Assembly (NCBI RefSeq): GCF_052045245.1
Contig: NZ_JBQEON010000005.1
Location: 124,001-188,000 of the forward strand
Length of the DNA stretch: 64,000 nucleotides
Direction: 5' to 3'
Source: Burkholderia sp052045245
GTDB taxonomy: Bacteria; Pseudomonadota; Gammaproteobacteria; Burkholderiales; Burkholderiaceae
The notes beneath the pieces are model-generated. The model made no database searches, was not told where the DNA came from, and saw only the letters and a list, made by a program, of their open reading frames with translations. Shown here piece after piece: positions 16,102 to 25,595 of the stretch. The position numbers were made by a program, and so were the translations under genes. Position 1 is the stretch's first letter. Every line of letters starts with the position of its first letter.

Positions 16102-16616
16102 TCGACTGTCCTTTTTAGCGTCGATGCTTGATTTGCAACGAGACCATAAAAAATAGCGCGGCGCAATCGGAACAAGCCGCACGAACACCGTGTTCGCGCA
16201 TACGAAACGCGATACGGCGATACGGCGATACGTCTACGCTCATTCGATTGCATGTCGTCGCACGCATCCAGACCCGTCGCACGAATCAAGCAAGAGAAGA
16301 AAGATCAGGCGAAAGACGTTACGGAACGATTCCGATTCCGTTCGCGGTTGCGGCGCTGGCCGCACACCGCATGCACCGCGCACGCGTACGATGCGATCGG
16401 CGACGATGCGCATCCGCCACGAACGCCCTCAACGGGAAGCCGAACGCGGCGCGACGCGACACAAACCGCCCAAAGCAACCGACGTTCCCGAAAAGGCACG
16501 ACGCGCCTCGGCCGTCGCACTTTCCTTTTCAGGCCGCTCGTCGGACAATGGCCCGCCCCCGCCGGCGCGGTGCCGCACCGGCCCGCGCGCGGCGGCGACG
16601 TGCTCCTTCCGCGCCG
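16102..16616. other. Divergent 515-base intergenic region
   Basis: Separates the binding protein-cyclase operon (minus) from a MocR gene (plus) and must hold both promoters. The part near 16120-16330 is AT-richer than its surroundings. It contains a triplicated octamer (16209-16232). No tRNA, terminator or extra gene was recognised; reading frames here have atypical composition. Confidence 0.5.
16209..16232. repeat. Triple tandem octamer GCGATACG
   Basis: Three perfect contiguous copies of GCGATACG, about 110-130 bases upstream of the binding-protein start codon and about 385-410 bases upstream of the MocR start. It could be a regulator-binding array or a slippage product. Confidence 0.85.
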
Positions 16617-18056
16617 ATGAAACGCTACGAAACCCTCGCTCATACGATCGCCGACGAAATTCGCCAAGGCAACCTCGCGGTCGGCACGCGCCTGCCGTCG
16701 CTGCGGCAGATCATCGCGCAGCATGGCGTGAGCCAGTCGACGGTGTTTCGCGCGTACTACCTGCTCGAGCAGTGGGGGCTGATCCGCGCGCGCGAACGCT
16801 CCGGCTATTACGTCGCGCCCGGCGCTGGCCCCGCCGCGAATCCGCCCGAGAAACGCCGCGCGAGCCGCGCCGCCGCCGGCGCCACACGCAAGGTCGACAT
16901 CAGCGATCTCGTGTTCTCGGTGCTCGACGCCGCGACGCAGCCCGGCATCGTGCCGCTCGGCTCCGCGTTCCCTTCGCCGCAACTGTTTCCGCTGCCGCGT
17001 CTCGCGAAGTCGCTGGCGCAGGCGACGCGGCTCGTGAGCCCGTGGAGCACGGTCGTCGATCTGCCGCCCGGCAATGAAGCGCTGCGCCAGCAGATCGCGC
17101 GGCGCTATCTCGCGACCGGCGTCGCGCAGCCCGTCGACGAGATCGTCGTCACGAACGGCGCGCTCGAGGCGTTGAACCTGTGCCTGATGGCCGTCACGCG
17201 GCCCGGCGACGTCGTCGCGGTCGAATCGCCCGGCTTCTACGCGGCGCTGCAGGCGATCGAGCGACTCGACCTGCGCGCGGTCGAGATTCCCGTCGATCCG
17301 CGCACGGGCCTCGATCTCGAAGCGCTCGCCAACGCGCTCGACCGGCACGACATCCGCGCGTGCTGGTTCATGACCAATTTCCAGAATCCGACCGGCGTCA
17401 CGCTGTCGATCGAGAAGAAGCGCGCGCTCGTCGAGATGCTCGCCGCGCGCGAGGTGCCGCTGATCGAGGACGACGTGTACGGCGAGCTGCATTTCGGCCC
17501 CGACTATCCGCTGCCCGCGCGCGCTTTCGACCGGCACGGCCTCGTGATGCATTGCAGTTCGTTCTCGAAGACGCTCGCGCCCGGCTACCGGATCGGTTGG
17601 GCCGCCGCCGGACGGTTCGCGGAGAAGGTGCAGCGGCTCAAGCTGATGACCACGCTGTCGGCGAGCATTCCCGCGCAGGCCGGCATCGCGAACTATCTGG
17701 AGCACGGCGGCTACGATCGTCACCTGCGCAAGCTGCGCGGCGCGCTGCAAGCGCAGCTCGCGCGCATGGACGACGCGCTGCGGCGCTGGCTGCCCGACGG
17801 CGTCGAATGGGTGCGGCCGGACGGCGGGTATTTCCTGTGGCTGTCGTTTCCCGATGCGATCGATGCGATGGAACTGCATCGCCAGGCGATCGCACACGGC
17901 ATCAGCTTCGCGCCGGGGCCGCTGTTCTCGGCCGCGCATGGCTTCGAGCGCTGCGTGCGCGTGAACTTCGGCCATCCGTGGAACCGCGACATCGAACGCG
18001 CGATCCGCGTGCTCGGCGAGCTGGTCGCCGAGCCGGCGGTACGCAAGGCCGGTTGA
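16617..18056 (+). CDS. MocR-type regulator: GntR helix-turn-helix fused to PLP aminotransferase fold
   Basis: A 479-residue MocR/PdxR-like regulator. The first 75 residues are a GntR winged helix (LAHTIADEIRQGNLAVGTRL, then LRQIIAQHGVSQSTVFRAYY). A linker is followed by a fold-type I aminotransferase domain; SSFSKTLAPGYRIGW contains the Lys that should bind pyridoxal phosphate, and NFQNPTGVTLS is the substrate-side Asn-Pro block. Such proteins use the aminotransferase domain to sense PLP or an amino compound rather than as free enzymes. The start at 16617 fits the GntR family; in-frame codons upstream add only basic low-complexity sequence. It is divergent from the binding protein-cyclase operon. 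Target unknown. Confidence 0.88.
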   Translation: MKRYETLAHTIADEIRQGNLAVGTRLPSLRQIIAQHGVSQSTVFRAYYLLEQWGLIRARERSGYYVAPGAGPAANPPEKRRASRAAAGATRKVDISDLVFSVLDAATQPGIVPLGSAFPSPQLFPLPRLAKSLAQATRLVSPWSTVVDLPPGNEALRQQIARRYLATGVAQPVDEIVVTNGALEALNLCLMAVTRPGDVVAVESPGFYAALQAIERLDLRAVEIPVDPRTGLDLEALANALDRHDIRACWFMTNFQNPTGVTLSIEKKRALVEMLAAREVPLIEDDVYGELHFGPDYPLPARAFDRHGLVMHCSSFSKTLAPGYRIGWAAAGRFAEKVQRLKLMTTLSASIPAQAGIANYLEHGGYDRHLRKLRGALQAQLARMDDALRRWLPDGVEWVRPDGGYFLWLSFPDAIDAMELHRQAIAHGISFAPGPLFSAAHGFERCVRVNFGHPWNRDIERAIRVLGELVAEPAVRKAG

Positions 18057-18141
18057 GCCGCGCGCACGCCGCAGCCGTGCAGCCGACGCGCACACGGGTT
18101 ACAGTGCAAGCCCCTTCGCTTCTTCGTCCGACTCCCGTCTC

Positions 18142-18537
18142 ATGAGCGCATTGCCCCACCTCGATCACGCCGCGCTGCTGAAGCTCGCCGCCGACGCCGC
18201 CGGCATCACGCAGCCGTGCCGCTGCACGAACACCTCGCTGGCAGGCTGGACCAGCCTGCCGCTGTCGCTGCAGGACGCGCAGCTCGTCGAAGTCGCGACG
18301 CTCGCGCCGCCCGGCGACCCCGAGCCGACCTACGACGAATACCATCCGGCCGGCACACGCTACTGGTCGGACGACGCGCCGATCGCGCCGCGCCATTTCC
18401 CGTACAACCGCTGCAACGTCAGCCGCTGCGTGTCGTGCGACCGACTGTTCCTGCGCTATCAGGAAGGTGGCGGCTACTTCATCGACCAGCGTATCCGCGC
18501 GCTCGATCCGGCCTTGATCGCCGACGCACCGGCGTAA
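18142..18537 (+). CDS. Conserved hypothetical protein with Cys pairs, upstream of cysI
   Basis: A 131-residue soluble protein I cannot name. It contains PCRC near residue 26 and NRCNVSRCVSCDRLFLRY near residue 100; the CxxC in the second block looks like a metal or redox site. TTACAGT about 36 bases before the ATG may be its -10 box. It lies 204 bases upstream of the sulfite reductase gene on the same strand, so it may belong to the same transcript and to sulfur or siroheme metabolism; this is inference from position only. Confidence 0.65.
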   Translation: MSALPHLDHAALLKLAADAAGITQPCRCTNTSLAGWTSLPLSLQDAQLVEVATLAPPGDPEPTYDEYHPAGTRYWSDDAPIAPRHFPYNRCNVSRCVSCDRLFLRYQEGGGYFIDQRIRALDPALIADAPA

Positions 18538-18741
18538 GCGACGCTGACGCGCGCATGCGCCGCGCCCGCCCGCCATGCGCCGGCGCGCGATCGATCTGCT
18601 GCGCCCTTTTCGCGCCGATCTGCTGCTTGTCCCACCGCCCCGCGTTCCCTACGCTGTCTCCGGTTGCCTGACACCCGTCGCAACGTCCCCTCCCGAGCGA
18701 CGCGCGCCCCCCGCGCCGTCGCCCCTCTCGCGTATCACGTC

Positions 18742-20522
<1,781 letters not shown>

Positions 20523-20526
<4 letters not shown>

Positions 20527-20978
20527 AACCCACCGACGAACGCGCGCCTGCAAACGCGCGAATCCGGCTCCTGACGCCCGCCGAACACGCCGGCGACGCG
20601 AGCGAGTGCGACGCCACGACGCTGACGATCGCCAACGACGACGAACTGCCGCCGCTCGCGCAACAGATCGCGCAGGCCGCGCGCATCGACCTGCACTTCC
20701 CGTCCTTCACCGACGGCCGCGCATACAGCCAGGCGTACCTGCTGCGCAAGCGCTTCGGCTTCGCCGGCGACCTGCGCGCGACGGGCGACGTGCTGATCGA
20801 CCAGTTGCTGCTGATGGAGCGCACCGGTTTCTCGAGCGCGGTGCTGGGCGCCGATGCCGATCTCGCGGCCGCGCGCCGGCAGCTCGACCGGTTTCCGGGC
20901 TTCTATCAGCGCGATGCGAGAACGGCAGCAACGCGGCAGGACGCCGCGCCAACGGTGCCGGCGCCGCCCCGGAAATGA
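20523..20978 (+). CDS. DUF934 protein, CysI partner
   Basis: A 151-residue protein of the DUF934 family, almost always encoded directly after cysI in beta- and gammaproteobacteria and probably an accessory of sulfite reduction. The family block is visible as IDLHFPSFTDGRAYSQAYLLRKR and FAGDLRATGDVLIDQLLLM (about residues 59-99), followed by a short variable tail. Its ATG overlaps the cysI stop (ATGA). The exact role is not established. A strong bidirectional hairpin follows three bases after its stop. Confidence 0.85.
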
Positions 20979-20980
20979 CG

Positions 20981-21006
20981 ACGGGCGGCCCGCAGGCCGC
21001 CCGTCC
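20981..21006. terminator. Bidirectional hairpin between cysI-DUF934 and acvB
   Basis: Perfect 11-bp stem (GACGGGCGGCC / GGCCGCCCGTC) with a CGCA loop, between two convergent operons. It lacks a clear T-run but is well placed to end both. Confidence 0.65.
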
Positions 21007-21051
21007 GATGAACCTCAAGCGCCACGCCCGCCGCGAAGCGGGCGCCGCCGT

Positions 21052-22332
21052 TCAGCGCGCCGCCACCGGCTTGCCGAACGCGCCGAGAATCTTCTTCTCG
21101 AGCGCGATGTAGTCGTGGCCGAAGTGGTGGTCGCCCCCCGTCTTGATCACGTCGACACCGGTATTCACGAGCGCCGGACACATCGTTTCCTTCTCTTCCG
21201 CGCCGTAGAAACACTGCACGAGGTGCGGCGGCACCTTCGCCATTTCCGGCGCGACCTTCAGCGCGTTGTCGCTCGCCGGCATCCCGAGCCAGCCCGTCAC
21301 GCGGATCTGGAAATCCGCCGCCGGCGCGAAGCCGAGCAGCGACATCACCGAGACCTTGTCGCGCAGATCGGCCGGCAGCCGGTTGTACGCAAACGGCATC
21401 ACGTCCGCGCCGAACGAATAGCCGACCAGCGCCACGCGGTTCGCATGCCAGCGCGCCATGTAGGTGCGCATCACGCGCGCCAGATCGCGGCTCACCTGCG
21501 CGGGCGGCTTCTCGCTCCAGAAGTAGCGCAGGCTGTCGATGCCGACCACCGACACGCCGTCGCGCTGCAGCGCCTCGGCGATCGTCTTGTCGAGATCGCG
21601 CCAGCCGCCGTCGCCCGAGATCACGATCGCGAGGCGGTCGCTGCCGCCCTTGGCCGGCAGCTCGACGAGCGGCAGGTCGGACACGTCGAGCTCGTCGCTC
21701 GCGCTGGTGTCGTGCAGGTGCGACGTGACGAGCGACACGAGCTTCGCGGTGTCGCCAGCCGCAGCCGTTTCGACGAAGCCCGGCATCGCGCGGCGCACGA
21801 TCGTCGGATCGGGCGGACACGGCTTGAAGCGCGCATCGAGCTTCGCGGCCGGGTCGACCGACACGACGCCGGCGATCGTATTCTCCGGCGCCATCGACAG
21901 GATCTGCTTCGCGATCGCGCCGCCCTGGCCCACGCCCGCGACGATCGGCGTGTAATAGCGCGCCGATTGCGCGAGGCGCTCGAGCTGGTGGCTGACCGCC
22001 TCGGCGTCGCCGTCGAGGTGGTGGCAGGTCTCCTGCTTCGCGGCAAGGTTCGCCGCGTAGCGCGCCGAATCCACGCCGACCGTCATCGCGCCCGCCTTCG
22101 CGAGCGCGTCGGCCGCCTGCTGGTCGGCCGCGCCCCAGCCGCGCTCGCGCGAGAACAGCACGACGAAGCCGCGCAGCGGGCCGCTCGGCTTCGTCACGGT
22201 CACGGGGCCGTAGCGGCCGCCCGACACGGTTTCCGGTTTCGCCGCAGCCGGCTGCGCCGCGAACGCGGCGCCGGCCAGCATCATTCCCGCGCAGGCGACA
22301 GCCGCCCGCGCGATACCCTTCTTCACCATCAT
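21052..22332 (-). CDS. acvB: AcvB/VirJ-family periplasmic hydrolase (lysyl-phosphatidylglycerol hydrolase type)
   Basis: A 426-residue exported protein. The start at 22332 has GGAGG eight bases upstream and gives a signal peptide (to about residue 24, AFA). Two alpha/beta-hydrolase-like halves follow, as in AcvB. In the first the nucleophile elbow reads GVGQG, with no Ser; in the second it is GYSFG, so only the C-terminal half looks catalytic. In Agrobacterium, AcvB removes lysine from lysyl-phosphatidylglycerol. Here the gene starts within the end of mprF (ATGA), the enzyme that makes that lipid, so synthesis and breakdown are coupled in one operon. Confidence 0.87.
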   Translation of the reverse strand: MMVKKGIARAAVACAGMMLAGAAFAAQPAAAKPETVSGGRYGPVTVTKPSGPLRGFVVLFSRERGWGAADQQAADALAKAGAMTVGVDSARYAANLAAKQETCHHLDGDAEAVSHQLERLAQSARYYTPIVAGVGQGGAIAKQILSMAPENTIAGVVSVDPAAKLDARFKPCPPDPTIVRRAMPGFVETAAAGDTAKLVSLVTSHLHDTSASDELDVSDLPLVELPAKGGSDRLAIVISGDGGWRDLDKTIAEALQRDGVSVVGIDSLRYFWSEKPPAQVSRDLARVMRTYMARWHANRVALVGYSFGADVMPFAYNRLPADLRDKVSVMSLLGFAPAADFQIRVTGWLGMPASDNALKVAPEMAKVPPHLVQCFYGAEEKETMCPALVNTGVDVIKTGGDHHFGHDYIALEKKILGAFGKPVAAR

Positions 22333-24923
22333 GAACGCCGACCTCCAGCCAGCAGGGACAGGTCCGCGAGCGTGACGAACACGCCGACCGAGCCCGAGGC
22401 CGCGAGATAACGCGGCTCCCAGTGCGGTTCGAACTTGCTCTTGAATGCACGCAAGCCGCGGAAGTTGTAGAAGCGGCCGCCGAAGCGCCAGACCATCAGG
22501 CCGAGCCGGTGGAACGGCGACGGCATCTTCGCCGCCCCCATCCCCGAGAACGGCGCGATGCCCAGGCTCAGCTTGCGGAACCCCGCTTCCTTCAGATGCA
22601 GCGCGAGCTGCGTAAACAGATACTCCATCGCATACGGCGACGCTTCCGGCAGATGGCGCATCACGCCGACGGTCGCCTCGGTGTTGAGGTCGGTCGTCAT
22701 GAACGTGACGAACGCGATCGGCGTGTCGGCCTGGCGCACCAGCATCACCGACTGCGTCGCGAGATAGCCGTCGTGGAACGCGGCCACCGAGAAGCTCTTT
22801 TCGCGCGCGTCGCGGCTGTCGAGCCAGCCGTCGGAGATGTCGCGCAGCGACGGCAGCGCGGCCGGCACGTCGCACGGCGCGATCACCTCGACCGTCAGTG
22901 CGTCCTTGTCGCCGCGGCGCAGCGCATAGCGCAGGTGCGAACGGTTCGAACCCTTCAGGTCGAACTGGTCGAGCGCGATGTGCGCTTCCTCGCCCAGCTT
23001 CATCAGCGTGAGGCCGGCATCGAGATACAGCGGCAGCGCGTTCGCGCGGACCTGGTAGAACGCCGCGCGACCGCTGTGCGCGTGCGCCAGCGCAATGAAC
23101 TTGCTGATCAGCGCCGGCCATTCCTCGCGCGGCCCGACCGGGTCGTGCAGCGCGGCCCACGTGCGGCCGTTTTTCGCGTACATCAGGAACGCGCGGCGCG
23201 ATTCGGAAAACAGGAACGACTTGTCGCCCATCAGCGCGAGGCCCGCATCGCTGCATTCTTGCGCACGGATGATCTGTTCCGCGTCGACCAGGTCCTGCTC
23301 GGCCGGCTTCATGAAACGCCCGGGCGCCGGGCGCAGCAGTTGCCACAACGCGAACATCGCGACGAACACGCCGGACGCGAGCGTCGCGCGCAGCGCGCGC
23401 GGCGCGCGTGCGTCGAACGAGAAATGCGACCACAGATCGCGCGTGAGCGGGATGTCGCGGAATGCGAAGCACAACACCCACACGGCGAGAATGAGCACCA
23501 TCGTCACCGACACGAACCAGCTCACGGTGAAGCGCTCGGCGAGCAGCGACGAATGGCGGTTGAAACGGCGGCGGCTGACGAGCAGCAGCACCAGCAGCGT
23601 GCCGAGCACGCCGGCCTCGACGAAGGCGAGCCCCTTCGCCAGCGACAGCGCGAGGCTCGCGAGCGTCAGCGCGAAAGTCATCCACCATGCGCCGTCCAGC
23701 CGGCGCAGCAGCCCGCGCGCGACGAACAGCAGCGCGACGCCCAGCACGCTGCAGATCACCTGCGAGCCTTCGAGCACCCACAGCGGCACGATGTTGCGCA
23801 GAATGGCGATCCGGTGCCAGAACGCCGGCGTCGCGCTCGAGATCACCAGCATCCCGCCGACCGCGAAAGTCACGAGGCTCAGGAACAGCGGCGCCAGTTG
23901 CGACACGCGCGCGGCCTGCCGCGTCACGAGCCGGCGGCGCAGCGCGCGGCCCTCGAAGCCGGCCAGCAGGCCGGCCGACAGCACGAGCGGCACGCCGAAG
24001 TAGATCGCGCGATACGCAATCAGCGCGGCGACCATCGCATGCGCGGGCACTTCGCGGCCCAGCGTGAAGACCATCGCGGCTTCGAACACGCCGATCCCGC
24101 CCGGCGTATGGCCGATCATCCCGAGCAGCAGCGCGGCCGCATACACGGTGATGAAGGTCGGGAAGCCGACCGGCGCCGCCGGCAGCAGCACCCACAGCGT
24201 CAGGCCGGCGGCCACGACGTCCAGCACCGCATAGACGACCTGCGCGACGAGGTCGCGCCGCGCCGGCACGTCGAACGCGAGCCATGTGAAGCGCGTGACG
24301 ACCGGGCGCGCGGTGTTGCCGCACAGCGCCGTCATCACGGCCAGCACGATGAGCAACGCGGCGCCGCTCCAGGTCAGCACGGCGGGCGCGACATGCAGCA
24401 TCGCGGCGAGCGTCTGCGGCACGCAGACCATGCCGATCGCCGTCATCAGCACCAGCGCAAGCGCGAGCGTGCCGCTGGTGAATACGGTCATCCGGCCGAT
24501 CTGCGCGGGCGTCACCCCCGACACGCCGTACACGCGCGCGCGCACCGCGCCGCCCGTCAGCGCGCCGAAGCCGGTCGCATTGCCGAGCGCGGAGCCGGCG
24601 ATCGCGCCGATCCACAGCGCGGCGCGCGGCACTTTCGCGGCGACGTAGCGCAGGCCGACCGCATCGCGAGCGACCAGCGCGAGATAACTGAGGGCCGTCG
24701 CGGCCAGCGACGCGCCCCACTCGCCGACGGCCATGTGGCGCAGCTGGCGGATCACCGACCGGTAGTCGACGGATTCGGACAGGTGCTGGAACACCACGAT
24801 CAGCAGCAGGCCGATGCCGAGCGCGAGCAGCGGCGACAGCACGCGCTCGTTGCGGATCAGCGTCGAGACACGGGCGATCACCGCCGCGGTACGGCCGGGC
24901 GGACCAGGGTGGCGGGAAGACAT
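22329..24923 (-). CDS. mprF: Lysyl-phosphatidylglycerol synthase/flippase
   Basis: An 864-residue inner-membrane protein. The first 500 or so residues hold many membrane segments (flippase domain; for example GHTPGGIGVFEAAMVF and AYRAIYFGVPLVLS). The C-terminal 330 residues are the soluble aminoacyl-transferase domain (DUF2156 type), with LMGDKSFLFSESRRAFLMYA and the final LGIAPFSGMG region. MprF transfers lysine from Lys-tRNA to phosphatidylglycerol and flips the product outward, lowering surface charge and raising resistance to cationic peptides and acid. The start at 24923 is preferred over a longer frame from 24950. The operon continues into acvB with a 4-base overlap. Confidence 0.9.
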   Translation of the reverse strand: MSSRHPGPPGRTAAVIARVSTLIRNERVLSPLLALGIGLLLIVVFQHLSESVDYRSVIRQLRHMAVGEWGASLAATALSYLALVARDAVGLRYVAAKVPRAALWIGAIAGSALGNATGFGALTGGAVRARVYGVSGVTPAQIGRMTVFTSGTLALALVLMTAIGMVCVPQTLAAMLHVAPAVLTWSGAALLIVLAVMTALCGNTARPVVTRFTWLAFDVPARRDLVAQVVYAVLDVVAAGLTLWVLLPAAPVGFPTFITVYAAALLLGMIGHTPGGIGVFEAAMVFTLGREVPAHAMVAALIAYRAIYFGVPLVLSAGLLAGFEGRALRRRLVTRQAARVSQLAPLFLSLVTFAVGGMLVISSATPAFWHRIAILRNIVPLWVLEGSQVICSVLGVALLFVARGLLRRLDGAWWMTFALTLASLALSLAKGLAFVEAGVLGTLLVLLLVSRRRFNRHSSLLAERFTVSWFVSVTMVLILAVWVLCFAFRDIPLTRDLWSHFSFDARAPRALRATLASGVFVAMFALWQLLRPAPGRFMKPAEQDLVDAEQIIRAQECSDAGLALMGDKSFLFSESRRAFLMYAKNGRTWAALHDPVGPREEWPALISKFIALAHAHSGRAAFYQVRANALPLYLDAGLTLMKLGEEAHIALDQFDLKGSNRSHLRYALRRGDKDALTVEVIAPCDVPAALPSLRDISDGWLDSRDAREKSFSVAAFHDGYLATQSVMLVRQADTPIAFVTFMTTDLNTEATVGVMRHLPEASPYAMEYLFTQLALHLKEAGFRKLSLGIAPFSGMGAAKMPSPFHRLGLMVWRFGGRFYNFRGLRAFKSKFEPHWEPRYLAASGSVGVFVTLADLSLLAGGRRS

Positions 24924-25417
24924 AGATGGTTCAGTGGTGGTGCATAGCATGTCGCGGCGCGACGCGGGACGGCCGGGCGGCGACGAATCGGGTTATTCTG
25001 CATGAGCGGCCGGCCTGGGACGGCGGCAGGCGGCGCCTGGGTCAGAGCTTACGAGTATACGGCACTTATATTACAAAATCTTTCGGGCTGCTTTGTGCGG
25101 TTTTGTGGTGCTGCACGCATCAATGTCGTATCAAAACCGGCCGCAAATCATGCGCAAGATGCGCATCATACCGGGAACCGGCAGCCATGTTTCATCGGAT
25201 GAATAACGAATCGCGGATTCGGGAAAAATTCTCCCGGCCGGGCCGCGCCCGTGAGCGCAAAACCACGAGCGGACGCGGGTTTTGGGGAATGGGGACAGAT
25301 TATCGCGCCCTTCGTCGCGCCCGTGTCGGGCCGTCACTTCGCCCGCTCGCGCAGCACGTCGATGACCGCCCGCAGCTTTGCCGGCCTTCCCGCTCGAACG
25401 GCACGATCAGGGGGGAA

Positions 25418-25540
25418 ATGATCGCGAAGATGGTCGACGTGATCGAACGCGACGACGGCGCATTCCGCAACCTGCTGCCGCAGTCGTCGGAAGCGTTCGT
25501 GCGCGCCGAGCAGGCGCGCGCGCGGGAGCGGCAGCAATAA
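25418..25540 (+). CDS. Possible 40-residue small protein
   Basis: A short frame, MIAKMVDVIERDDGAFRNLL and 20 further residues, ending in TAA. AGGGGGG lies three bases before the ATG. The charged, helical character resembles the C-terminus of a regulator more than a free protein, so it may be a fragment. No function assigned. Confidence 0.3.
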   Translation: MIAKMVDVIERDDGAFRNLLPQSSEAFVRAEQARARERQQ

Positions 25541-25552
25541 GCCGGCAACGCA

Positions 25553-25587
25553 GCGGCGGGCGGCGCGCCCCGGACGGCGCCCGCCGC
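25553..25587 (-). terminator. Hairpin after the nitrate operon
   Basis: A 10-bp perfect stem (GCGGCGGGCG at 25553-25562 with CGCCCGCCGC at 25578-25587), nine bases beyond the nitrate reductase stop on the minus strand. Likely marks the end of the narK-nirBD-nitrate reductase transcript; no T-run. Confidence 0.5.
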
Positions 25588-25595
25588 GCCCGCGC

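Larger units (their letters stand above)
24924..25595. other. 672-base region between mprF and the nitrate operon end
   Basis: Contains an AT-rich island near 25045-25110, probably the mprF promoter region. Near 25334-25400 a minus-strand frame ends in GRPAKLRAVIDVLRERAK, which resembles the C-terminal end of LysR regulators, with no LysR gene before it. This is followed by a small plus-strand open frame (25418-25540). The area looks like a scar of lost genes. Confidence 0.4.

Noticed and set aside
21052..24720. Apparent 1,222-codon MprF-AcvB fusion
   Set aside because: The upstream part is in a different frame from MprF; AcvB starts at 22332 with its own signal peptide and ribosome site.
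22422..24947. Plus-strand frame of about 840 codons opposite mprF
   Set aside because: Arg/His/Gln-rich translation with no recognisable domain; antisense shadow of mprF.
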